In this document: piece after piece, positions 9,272 through 17,206 of the stretch
Numbering within the stretch: position 1 is the first letter of the stretch
Layout: every line of letters begins with the position of its first letter
From: Streptomyces sp. NRRL B-24484
GTDB lineage: Bacteria > Actinomycetota > Actinomycetes > Streptomycetales > Streptomycetaceae
NCBI RefSeq assembly: GCF_000717715.1
Contig: NZ_JOAI01000043.1
Location: 6,942-70,941 of the forward strand
Direction of reading: 5' to 3'
Length of the DNA stretch: 64,000 nucleotides
Program-made: the position numbers and the translations under genes
Notes under the pieces: generated by a model
Seen by the model: the letters and a program-made list of their open reading frames with translations, nothing else
Databases searched by the model: none
What the model was told of the DNA's origin: nothing

Positions 9272-10669
9272 ATGACCGACACGCTTCGCCCGCCACTCGC
9301 CGTAGCCGAGACCCCGGCGGATGGCGGCCCCAAGAAGCTCACCCGTTCGATCGGTGTCGTGGGTGGAACGCTGCTCACGCTCTCCTGCGTGACGCCGGCC
9401 TCCTCGCTGTTCGTCATCGTGCCCGAGCTGTTCTCCTCGCTCGGTACCTTCACCGCCATGTCGATCGCCATCGGCGCGCTGATCTGCATCGCGGTGGCCT
9501 TCTGCTACTCCGAGCTCGGCACCCTCGTCCCGAGCGCAGGCGGCGAGTACGCCATGGTCGGCACCCTCGCCGGCCGGTTCGCGGGCTGGCTGGTGTTCAT
9601 CCAGTCGCTGATCGTCGTGATGATCGTGCCCTCACTGATCGCCATCGGCACCGCCGACTACCTGGCCCCCATCGTCCACGTGGACGCCCGCTGGGCCGGT
9701 GCCGCCGTCATGATCGCCGCCACCGTCGCCGGCCTGCTGGACCTGCGCGCCAACGCCTGGATCACCGGCATCTTCCTCGTCCTCGAGGTCATCGCCGCCG
9801 GTGTGGTCGCCTTCCTCGGCTTCGGCCACGCCGAGCGCGGCGCCGGCAGCCTCTTCCACGGCTCGGTCGTCACGGACGGCGCCACCGGTGTCGTCGGGCT
9901 CGGCGCGATCGTCGCCGCGATGGGCACCGCGCTCTTCGTCACCCAGGGCTTCTCCACCGCCATCTACCTCTCCGAGGAGCTGGAGAACCCGCGCCGCAAC
10001 GTCGCCCGCACCGTGCTGTGGACGCTGGCCCTGTCGGTCGTCGTCATCATCGTCCCGGTCGTCGCGATCACCCTGGGCGCCCCGGACCTCGCCGCGCTGA
10101 GCGCCGGCAACATCTCCGACCTGGTCACCGGCTGGAGCAACTCCGCGGTCGGCACCTTCATCAGCCTCTGCGTCGCCCTGGCGATCATCAACGCCGGCAT
10201 CGTCATGGTCATCCAGAACTCCCGCGTGCTGTTCGCCTCCGGCCGCGACAAGGCCTGGCCGGAGCCGCTCAACCGCGCCTTCGGCACCCTCAACCGGTTC
10301 AGCGCCCCCTGGGTCTCCACCCTGGCCGTCGGCGTCCCCGGCGCGGTGCTCTGCTTCGTCCCGCAGGAGCAGCTGACCAACATCACCGGCGTCGCAGTCA
10401 CCGCCCTGTACCTGCTGGTGGCCGTGGCCGCGCTGTTCTCCCGCCGGGCCCACCACAAGCACGCGCCGGCCTGGCGCCAGCCGCTCTGGCCCGTCCTGCC
10501 CGTCCTGCTGACCGTCGGCCTGGTGTACCTGCTGACCCAGCTCGACGTCACCGCCCTGGAGTGGACCGGCGGCATCACCGCCGTCGCCAGCCTCTACTGG
10601 CTGTTCTACCTGCGGCCCCGGCAGGCCGACCGCTGGGTGATCACCCTGCCCGAGGACGAGCAGGTCTGA
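9272..10669 (+). CDS. APC-superfamily amino acid/polyamine permease
   Basis: Predicted secondary transporter in the cytoplasmic membrane; substrate unknown. The 465-aa product has about twelve hydrophobic segments and the APC signatures: an N-terminal G-V-V-G-G-T segment at helix 1, and E-E-L-E-N-P-R-R-N near residue 240, the conserved loop of amino acid permeases. The ATG at 9272 begins the usual N-terminus, but no convincing Shine-Dalgarno precedes it; in-frame ATGs at 9101, 9116 and 9173 would give longer forms rich in charged residues unlike the family. It is placed inside the ESX locus, convergent with mycP, with no obvious functional tie. Paired direct repeats upstream suggest its own regulation. 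Confidence 0.85.
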   Translation: MTDTLRPPLAVAETPADGGPKKLTRSIGVVGGTLLTLSCVTPASSLFVIVPELFSSLGTFTAMSIAIGALICIAVAFCYSELGTLVPSAGGEYAMVGTLAGRFAGWLVFIQSLIVVMIVPSLIAIGTADYLAPIVHVDARWAGAAVMIAATVAGLLDLRANAWITGIFLVLEVIAAGVVAFLGFGHAERGAGSLFHGSVVTDGATGVVGLGAIVAAMGTALFVTQGFSTAIYLSEELENPRRNVARTVLWTLALSVVVIIVPVVAITLGAPDLAALSAGNISDLVTGWSNSAVGTFISLCVALAIINAGIVMVIQNSRVLFASGRDKAWPEPLNRAFGTLNRFSAPWVSTLAVGVPGAVLCFVPQEQLTNITGVAVTALYLLVAVAALFSRRAHHKHAPAWRQPLWPVLPVLLTVGLVYLLTQLDVTALEWTGGITAVASLYWLFYLRPRQADRWVITLPEDEQV

Positions 10670-10690
10670 CCCGCGCCCCGGCAGCACGAA

Positions 10691-10724
10691 GCGGCCCGGT
10701 CCCCCTCACCGGGGGCCGGGCCGC
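10691..10724. terminator. Bidirectional hairpin between permease and mycP
   Basis: GCGGCCCGG (10691-10699) pairs with CCGGGCCGC (10716-10724), and CCCCC/GGGGG extends the stem across one mismatch. It lies between two convergent genes and can serve both. Confidence 0.8.
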
Positions 10725-10743
10725 TTCCGTCCGTCCGGGGCGC

Positions 10744-12048
10744 TCAGCCCTCGCGGCGGCGACGGCGGTCGCGCAGCACGACCGAACCGCCGGCCAGGGC
10801 GGCGACCGCCAGCACCCCGCCGCCGAGCACGTAGGTGCCGGTGCGGCGGTCCCGGTCGGCCTGGGTCTCGGCGAGGCCGAGCGGCTGGGCCACGACCGGC
10901 GCCCGGTCGATGGCGACCTTCGGGTCCTCGTGCGCCTCGGGGACCTGGTCGTCGCCGCTCTGCACCGCCTTGACCGGGTCGACGACGCCCCAGCCGATGA
11001 ACTTGTTCGGGCCGCGCTGGGTGCGCTGGGCGGTCTGCTCGATCCGGGCCCGGATCTGCGCCGGGGTCCAGTCGGGGTAGGCGCCCTTCAGCAGGGCCGC
11101 CACGCCGGCCACGTACGGCGCGGAGAAGCTGGTGCCGTTGTCGACGCACTGGCCGCCGGCCGGCACCGTCGACAGCATGTCGACGCCCGGGGCGGCGATG
11201 TCGACGAACTGGCCGTACTCCGAGAACGGGGCGCGCTCGTTGTTGCGGTCCGAGGCGCCGACGGCCAGCACGGTCAGGAAGGCCGCCGGGTAGGTGTCGC
11301 CCTCGCGGCCGTCGTTGCCGGACGAGGCGACGACCACCACGCCCTTGCGGTCGGCGTCCTCCACGGCCGCCTTCAGCTGGTCCTTCAGCGCGAAGTCGTT
11401 GGAGTCGCCCTCGGCCCGGACGTCCTGCGAGATGTTGATGACGTCGGCGCCCTTCGCCACGGCCTGCTGGATCGCCGTGATCAGGCTCTGGACGGAGCCG
11501 CTGCCCTGGTCGTCGTTCTGCTTGATCGAGAGGATCGCGGCGTCCGGCGCGAGGCCGACGAAGCCCGTCCCCGCGATCGGCCGGGCGGCGATGATGCCGG
11601 CCACCTTGGTGCCGTGGCCGACGGTGTCGTTCTTGCCGTCGTCCTTCTCGCCCTGCTGCTTGGGGGGCAGCAGCGAACTGCCGTCCTCCACCTTGTCCGC
11701 CAGCTGCGGATTGCGGTCGTTCACGCCGGTGTCGATCACCGCGACCTTGACCGGCTCGCCCTTCTTGCCCCCGGGCCCGTCCTTGGCGAACCTGCCCGTC
11801 CGGCCGTCCTTCCAGAGCTCGTTCAGCAGCACCCGCTGCAGCGCCCACGGCGTGCCCTGGACGTTCTCGGACGGGAACTTGCACTCGCCGGCCGCGGCTA
11901 TGCCGATCGGAGACCAGCGCGGCGCGCTGTCCGAACCGGACGGCGAGGGCGTCGGAGCGGCCGCGTACGCCGGACCGGCGGCGAGCGATCCGACCATCCC
12001 CAGCACCGCGGACGCGGCGGCCGCCCTGCGGAACGTACCCAACGACAC
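10744..12048 (-). CDS. mycP: Mycosin, type VII secretion subtilisin-like serine protease
   Basis: Membrane-anchored, extracytoplasmic subtilase required for ESX secretion. With the GTG start at 12048 the product is 434 aa. A Sec signal peptide (M-S-L-G-T-F-R-R, hydrophobic stretch, A-Y-A-A) is followed by the catalytic Asp in VAVIDTG (106), His in GHGTKVAG (145), oxyanion Asn in SSGNDG (245) and Ser in NGTSFSAP (307). A C-terminal transmembrane helix followed by basic R-D-R-R-R-R-R ends the protein. An ATG five codons upstream (12063) is possible, but AGGGGA sits correctly only for the GTG. It lies just downstream of the two WXG100 genes on the same strand. Confidence 0.93.
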   Translation of the reverse strand: MSLGTFRRAAAASAVLGMVGSLAAGPAYAAAPTPSPSGSDSAPRWSPIGIAAAGECKFPSENVQGTPWALQRVLLNELWKDGRTGRFAKDGPGGKKGEPVKVAVIDTGVNDRNPQLADKVEDGSSLLPPKQQGEKDDGKNDTVGHGTKVAGIIAARPIAGTGFVGLAPDAAILSIKQNDDQGSGSVQSLITAIQQAVAKGADVINISQDVRAEGDSNDFALKDQLKAAVEDADRKGVVVVASSGNDGREGDTYPAAFLTVLAVGASDRNNERAPFSEYGQFVDIAAPGVDMLSTVPAGGQCVDNGTSFSAPYVAGVAALLKGAYPDWTPAQIRARIEQTAQRTQRGPNKFIGWGVVDPVKAVQSGDDQVPEAHEDPKVAIDRAPVVAQPLGLAETQADRDRRTGTYVLGGGVLAVAALAGGSVVLRDRRRRREG

Positions 12049-12155
12049 CTGTCTTCCCCTCATGATCCGATGCCGTGCGCGTCAGTACGCGCGAGGGGCG
12101 GGCGCCCGGTCGGACGCCCGCCCACACTGTCGCCGTGTCGCACGGCGGCGGAGCC

Positions 12156-12446
12156 TCAGCTCCAGACGGCCGTGTTCTTGGACTCGGTCGACTGGTAGCT
12201 CTGGGCGGCGTTGTCCAGCGAGGTGGCGATCTGGCCCAGGACCTGCTGCAGGTCGGCGGCCTTGTTGTCCCACTCGGCCTGGCGGGCCTGGTAGCCCTCC
12301 TGCGCCGCACCCTCCCAGGTGGAGGCGATGCGCTGCACGCCGGACTTCAGCTCGTCGAGCTGCGACTGGATGCGCTGCGCGGTCTGGCGGATCTCGGACG
12401 AAGCGTTCTGGATCGTCGAGAAATTGACGAGAATGTGGTCACCCAT
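12156..12446 (-). CDS. WXG100 family type VII secretion target (ESAT-6-like), first copy
   Basis: Small secreted four-helix-bundle protein, probable heterodimer partner of the neighbouring WXG100 protein. The 96-aa product has W-E-G at residues 44-46 in the helix turn and a C-terminal Y-Q-S-T-E that fits the YxxxD/E export signal recognised by EccC. The ATG at 12446 has AGGAG upstream. It lies 78 bases after the second WXG100 gene and before mycP. Assignment as EsxA or EsxB is not possible from sequence alone. Confidence 0.94.
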   Translation of the reverse strand: MGDHILVNFSTIQNASSEIRQTAQRIQSQLDELKSGVQRIASTWEGAAQEGYQARQAEWDNKAADLQQVLGQIATSLDNAAQSYQSTESKNTAVWS

Positions 12447-12524
12447 GGTGTCTCCTAGTCGATGGAATCTGCGCGGACCGGCGAACCGGCCGCACTACGG
12501 CCGAGGTCCTGCGGACCCGGGAGC

Positions 12525-12827
12525 TCAGTGACCGAGCCCGGACATCGAGGACTGCTGCTCCTGCTCCGTCTGCGCGTAGAGCTTGGTGGTCGTCTCGATC
12601 GCCTGCTTGATCTCGTCGAGCACCTTGTTGAGCGCGGTCGCGTCCTCGTTGAACCGGGTCTGCATCTGCTGGTAGGCCTGGGCGGCCTGGCCCTGCCAGC
12701 CGACCTTGATCGAGTCGACCAGCGCGTTGAGCCGCTGAATCTCGCCCTGGACCTGCGCGTTCACCTCACCGATGCGGTTGGCGAAAGCATTCATTTCCTC
12801 AGCGGTCGTCTTGAACTGACCAGCCAT
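12525..12827 (-). CDS. WXG100 family type VII secretion target (ESAT-6/CFP-10-like), second copy
   Basis: The 100-aa product has W-Q-G at residues 44-46 and a C-terminal Y-A-Q-T-E, a YxxxE export signal. Two amphipathic helices flank the turn. ATG 12827 is the family start; the upstream ribosome binding site is weak (GGGGGACGG). Together with the adjacent gene it forms the typical bicistronic WXG100 pair. Both partners carry a YxxxE tail, whereas in mycobacterial pairs usually one partner supplies the signal. Confidence 0.94.
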   Translation of the reverse strand: MAGQFKTTAEEMNAFANRIGEVNAQVQGEIQRLNALVDSIKVGWQGQAAQAYQQMQTRFNEDATALNKVLDEIKQAIETTTKLYAQTEQEQQSSMSGLGH

Positions 12828-13007
12828 GATCCACCGTCCCCCATGAGACAGACATTTGCTCCGGGTGTTCCTGGTACGGCCCACCCGGTGACACCACGTT
12901 GCGGTGTCCCCAGCACTTTAGCCGCCGTTTGCAAGCGGCCCAACACCGGAGTACCGGTAGTTACCAGACCATGACACGGCCTACCGGACACCTGCACTGA
13001 CGGATCG

Positions 13008-14591
13008 TCACGCGGTCTGCGCGGTCTCCGCGGCCTTGGTGCTCAGCGAACCGCCGGCCGGCACCAGGACCGACCACTGCAGCGGAACCAGGCCCGGGGC
13101 AACGGACTTGTAGCCGAGGCGGGCCTGCGCGCCGTTCTCCTCGTCCTTCGCCTGCGGCTGCTGCGGCGCCTGGCTCGGGGCGGGCGAAGGGCCGTTGCCG
13201 CCGTCGCCGTTGGCCTGCAGCGAGTACCGCAGACCGGTCTCGGTGATCAGGAAGGTGGTGCCCGAGGTGTCCTGGTTCTGCGGGCCGGCCTGGCCGTCCA
13301 CCGCGCGGTACAGCACGCCGTGGCCGGGCGTCACGTGGGCGCTCGCGGAGCCCAGCGCGACCTTGGCCGGGTACTCGGTGTGCGCCCACACGGTGCGCTT
13401 GGGCAGGCCGTTGTCGTAGCCGGCGAAGGTGCTGCAGATCACCGAACGGGTGCCCTTGGGACCGACGTTGAGCGGCATCTGCGGCTTGGCGTCCGGCAGG
13501 TCGGTCTTGTCCAGCATGTCCTTGCTGACCTTGGCGGCGAGGTCGGCGGAGTCGGCCGGCGGCAGTTCCGCGGCCTTCGGCACGGAACCGCCGTACACGG
13601 CCCGCAGGTCCGGGCTGTTGCGGATCACCTCGGCCTGGAAGGGCGTGATCTCGAACAGCTTCTCCTTGCCCACCACGTAGTAGGTGTTCTGGAAGACCAG
13701 CAGCCGACCGACGAACGCCTCCGCGGTGTTGGTGAGCTTGACGTTGGAACGGGTCTTCACCGAGGTCAGGTCGGGGATCGTCGGGAAGTCGACGACCGCG
13801 CCGGACTCCAGGGTGTCCAGCCACGCCTTCGTCACCTGCTGCGGCTCCACGTTGACGCCGAACAGGCCGTTCTGCAGCGCGATCCGCCGGGCGCCCTCCA
13901 GGTCCACCTTGCCCACGGCGTGCTTCACGCCGTTCATGTCGACCAGGAACTTGCTGCCGACGTCGCCCTTGCGCAGCGGCGGCTCCTGGACGTACAGCCC
14001 CTGCCCCTCCTGCAGCACCATGCCCGGGTCGGCCAGCGTCTTCGCCTCGTTGCCGGCCGCGACGAACACAGCCTGGTTGATGCTCGCCTGGCTGGTGTCC
14101 ACACCGGGCCGGTCGCAGACCGACCAGAGCTTCGCCTCACCGGCGTCGGCGGCCGACGGCAGCTTGTCCGGCGCGTACGGGATGCCGATGGTGGCGCCGT
14201 GGTTCTTGTAGTTGTCCAGCACCTTGTCGGCGACCTGGACGACCTTGGAACCGGCGGGCAGCAGCAGCTTCGCCGAGGACATGTTGAGGACCTGGTGCAG
14301 CACCTTCTCGTGGCTCTGCGGGTCCTCCAGCACCACGTAGCGGGTGGTGGAGTCCTTGCCCTGGATGATGTTCTTGCCGTCGTCCCAGTTCAGCGGGGCA
14401 CTGGGCTTGATGACGCCCCACATGCCGAAGCCCGCCACGGCGACCGCCGCGACGACGAAGCTCGGCAGCACCGCCCGCACCGGGCGAGGTGCGTCCTCGT
14501 CGTTGCCCCCGCCGCCGGGCTGCAGGAACGCCCCCACCGTCCGCCGCCGCGCGAAGTTGTACGCGTTCAGCTCGTCCCTGCGTGATGCCAT
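13008..14591 (-). CDS. eccB: Type VII secretion protein EccB
   Basis: Core component anchored in the membrane with a large outer domain. The 527-aa product begins at ATG 14591 with GGGGAGACGGGGAG upstream. The N-terminus has M-A-S-R-R-D-E-L-N-A-Y-N-F and R-R-R-T-V-G-A-F-L, the EccB signature, then one transmembrane helix at about residues 40-60. The rest is extracytoplasmic with repeated segments such as the D-P-G-M-V-L-Q-E-G-Q-G-L-Y-V-Q-E-P-P motif. A proline/glutamine-rich stretch near residue 470 precedes the last part. It is transcribed away from eccE and toward the WXG100 genes. Confidence 0.94.
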   Translation of the reverse strand: MASRRDELNAYNFARRRTVGAFLQPGGGGNDEDAPRPVRAVLPSFVVAAVAVAGFGMWGVIKPSAPLNWDDGKNIIQGKDSTTRYVVLEDPQSHEKVLHQVLNMSSAKLLLPAGSKVVQVADKVLDNYKNHGATIGIPYAPDKLPSAADAGEAKLWSVCDRPGVDTSQASINQAVFVAAGNEAKTLADPGMVLQEGQGLYVQEPPLRKGDVGSKFLVDMNGVKHAVGKVDLEGARRIALQNGLFGVNVEPQQVTKAWLDTLESGAVVDFPTIPDLTSVKTRSNVKLTNTAEAFVGRLLVFQNTYYVVGKEKLFEITPFQAEVIRNSPDLRAVYGGSVPKAAELPPADSADLAAKVSKDMLDKTDLPDAKPQMPLNVGPKGTRSVICSTFAGYDNGLPKRTVWAHTEYPAKVALGSASAHVTPGHGVLYRAVDGQAGPQNQDTSGTTFLITETGLRYSLQANGDGGNGPSPAPSQAPQQPQAKDEENGAQARLGYKSVAPGLVPLQWSVLVPAGGSLSTKAAETAQTA

Positions 14592-14710
14592 GCTCCCCGT
14601 CTCCCCTGTGTTTCCGCGCCTGTGCTGCCGTCAACGCGCGTTCGCCGTGCGTGAGTCTGCCACCCGGCGGGCACCGCGTGCGCCGAACCCTCTACGATGC
14701 CGCAGCAGAC

Positions 14711-14739
14711 GGTGAGTACCGTAACGGGTACGGTTCACC
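14711..14739. promoter_or_regulatory. Inverted repeat between eccB and eccE
   Basis: ACCGTA-ACGGG-TACGGT is the core (14718-14734), and the outer GGTGA and TCACC also match with a two-base bulge. It sits midway between two divergent ESX genes, so it is a candidate operator. TACGAT at about 14692 is a possible -10 for eccE. Confidence 0.45.
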
Positions 14740-14788
14740 GCCCGGCCGGCCGGGCCGTGACATCTGATCAGAGAGGGTCCATCGGGGG

Positions 14789-16174
14789 ATGCCAAGCCAG
14801 ACCGCTCCAGCTCGACGAAGCGCCTCGCACGGCCGCCGGCAGGGTGGCCGGGGTGCCGACCCCGGCGGTCGTCGGGCCCGGTCCGCGGCCCCCGCGACCG
14901 GCCCGGTGCCGCTGCGCGTCCACCCCCGGCCCGGCCTGCTCGGCGGCCGACTGCGACTGCAGCAGCTGGTGCTGCTGGAGGTCGCCGCCGCCCTGGTCGC
15001 GGTGGGATGGACGATCGCCCCGGCGATGGCCGGCGCCTTCGCCGTCCCCGCCGTCCTGCTCCTCGTGGTGGCCCTGCTGCCGCTCGGCGGCCGCAGCCTC
15101 CCGGAGGCGATGCGCGTCCGCTCGGCGATGAAGGCCCGCCGCAAGGAGGCGCAGTACAACGTGCCGCCGCAGGGCACCGACCCTGCCCTGGCGCCCGCGC
15201 TGGAGGTCGAGCCGGCCCTGCGCACCTGCACCCACGTCACCGAGACCGACCTCGGCGACGGGCGTCCGATCCGCCGCGAGACCGGCATGGTCGGCGACGG
15301 CACGTTCTACACCTCGGTGCTGCTGGTGCAGGCCAAGGACCAGCCGCTGCGGCCGGTGCGCACCGCGCTGCCGCTGCCGCTCGACATCGTGTGCTCGGCG
15401 CTGCAGGTGGACGACATCGCGCTGGAGTCCGTCCAGCTGGTGCAGCACACCCAGCCGGCGCCGGCCCCGCACCTGCCGGACCAGTCGCTGGCCGCCCGCG
15501 CCTACCAGCAGATCCAGGACGGCCCCGCCACCCCGGCGCTGCGGCTCACCTGGGTCGCGCTCAAGCTGAACCCGGAGACCTCGTCCACCGCGGTGCTCGC
15601 CCGCGGCGGCGGCGAGGAGGGCGCCCGCAAGACCCTGCAGCGGGTCACCGACCAGCTGGCCGGCCGGCTGAACGCGGCCGGGTTCACCGCCACCGTGCTG
15701 GACGAGCGCGAGCTCATCGCCGCGCTGGCCATCTCGATCTGCGCCAACCCGGTGGCCGTGGCCGGCCGCCAGGGCAGCGGCGGCGGCGGCGCGGCCGCCC
15801 GCCGCACCCAGGAGAGCAGCAAGTTCTGGCGGATCGACGACCGCTGGCACAGCACCTTCTGGATCTCCAAGTGGCCGCAGCTGAGCCGGCCGGGCGGCAC
15901 GCCGGGCCGGATCTCCGCGCCCGACCTCGTCAACCTGGTCACCGGCACGCCGGCGCTGGCCAGCACCTTCAGCCTGACCGCCAGCCGGGGCACCGGCGGC
16001 TCGGTCGCCCTCAGCGGCCACGTCCGGGTCACCGGCCGCAGCGAGAGCGAGGTCGCCCAGGTGGGCCGCCTCGTGGAGTCCCGGGCGCAGACGGCCGGTG
16101 TCGGCCTGACCCGCCTCGACCAGGAGCAGGCGCCCGGCCTGCTCGCCACGCTCCCCCTGGGAGGGACGTCCTGA
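14789..16174 (+). CDS. eccE: Type VII secretion protein EccE
   Basis: Peripheral membrane component of the ESX complex. The 461-aa product has an arginine-rich N-terminus, two transmembrane segments at about residues 58-101, and a soluble domain rich in beta/alpha elements. ATG 14789 is preceded by GGGGG. The stop overlaps the start of the next gene by one base (TGATG), so the two are translationally coupled. Identification rests on position in the locus, size and the two-helix N-terminus, since EccE is the most variable Ecc protein. Confidence 0.85.
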   Translation: MPSQTAPARRSASHGRRQGGRGADPGGRRARSAAPATGPVPLRVHPRPGLLGGRLRLQQLVLLEVAAALVAVGWTIAPAMAGAFAVPAVLLLVVALLPLGGRSLPEAMRVRSAMKARRKEAQYNVPPQGTDPALAPALEVEPALRTCTHVTETDLGDGRPIRRETGMVGDGTFYTSVLLVQAKDQPLRPVRTALPLPLDIVCSALQVDDIALESVQLVQHTQPAPAPHLPDQSLAARAYQQIQDGPATPALRLTWVALKLNPETSSTAVLARGGGEEGARKTLQRVTDQLAGRLNAAGFTATVLDERELIAALAISICANPVAVAGRQGSGGGGAAARRTQESSKFWRIDDRWHSTFWISKWPQLSRPGGTPGRISAPDLVNLVTGTPALASTFSLTASRGTGGSVALSGHVRVTGRSESEVAQVGRLVESRAQTAGVGLTRLDQEQAPGLLATLPLGGTS

Positions 16175-16938
16175 TGGCCTATCAGTCCTACCCCACCCAG
16201 GCGCCTCAGCCGGCCGCCGAGCCCGCGCGCCCGACCCGGATCCGACCGGGCTTCGGCCTGCGCGGCCCGCGCCGCGAGAAGCACGTGCTCACCACCGAGG
16301 ACCTCGCCGCGCTGTCCTTCCCGGTCGGCGACGACGGCGTGGTGATCGGTGTCGACCCGCACCAGCAGCCGGCCGTGATCGGCCTGTTCCGTCCGCACGC
16401 CTACGACGTGGTGCTGGTGGGCGGTGTGTGGACGGCGCAGGTCATCGCGCTGCGCGCGGCGGCCACCGGCGCCCGGGTGGCCGTGGAGACCGGCCGCCCG
16501 CAGACCTGGGCCCCGATGGCGCAGGCCGCCGGCGGCGGCCAGCCCTGCGTGACCGTGCACCAGGTCGGCCGGCTCGGGCCGCAGGGCGCGTCGGTCGCCT
16601 CGCCGGTGCTGGTCGTCCGCGACCTCGGTGCCCGCCCCTCGCGCAGCCGGCTGTCGGCCGCGCCGTGGCAGACCACGCTGACCCTGCTGCCGTACCTCGG
16701 CCCGAACGCGAGCCGGGTGCTCAACGCGGCCGACCTGGTCGGTGTGCAGCGCATCTCGCCGCAGGAGGCGGAGGTCGTCGCGCGGATCCTCTCGCTGGGC
16801 GACCAGGAGGTGGCCTCGCTGCCGACGCTGGGCGACAACATCACCCTGTGGGCGACCCGGATGCGCAAGCAGTACGTGATGACCAACCCGGTCGAGGCCG
16901 AGGCCCAGGTGCTGGGCGGCCCGCGCCGGATGGACTGA
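16174..16938 (+). CDS. Conserved ESX-associated protein of unknown function
   Basis: A 254-aa soluble protein translated from ATG 16174, whose A is the last base of the eccE stop. No signal peptide or membrane helix is seen. It contains a possible Rossmann-like start (V-V-L-V-G-G-V-W-T-A-Q near residue 80) and a conserved-looking C-terminal half ending M-R-K-Q-Y-V-M-T-N-P-V-E. The tight coupling with eccE suggests a partner or chaperone of EccE or of the secretion ATPase, but this is inference. I do not recognise the family. Confidence 0.8.
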   Translation: MAYQSYPTQAPQPAAEPARPTRIRPGFGLRGPRREKHVLTTEDLAALSFPVGDDGVVIGVDPHQQPAVIGLFRPHAYDVVLVGGVWTAQVIALRAAATGARVAVETGRPQTWAPMAQAAGGGQPCVTVHQVGRLGPQGASVASPVLVVRDLGARPSRSRLSAAPWQTTLTLLPYLGPNASRVLNAADLVGVQRISPQEAEVVARILSLGDQEVASLPTLGDNITLWATRMRKQYVMTNPVEAEAQVLGGPRRMD

Positions 16939-17206
16939 CAGCACCCCACGGCACGGACGGCGTTCCGTGCTCCGCGGCCGGCACGGACCCCCGTGCCGGC
17001 CGCCACCGTTTCACGCGGTCGCCGCCGGGGACGGGGACGAAGAGAACACGCATCGGGCGTTCACCCTTTGGACGGTTCCCGGTGCGACGATCCGCCGTGC
17101 CCGCCGCGGTCCGGCAGCCGGTACCGCCTTCAGGTGACCGCGGATCACGTCCTAGTCTTGTTGCCCGACGACCGCGAAGAGCGGCGACGAAAACGAGGGA
17201 GCCCCA

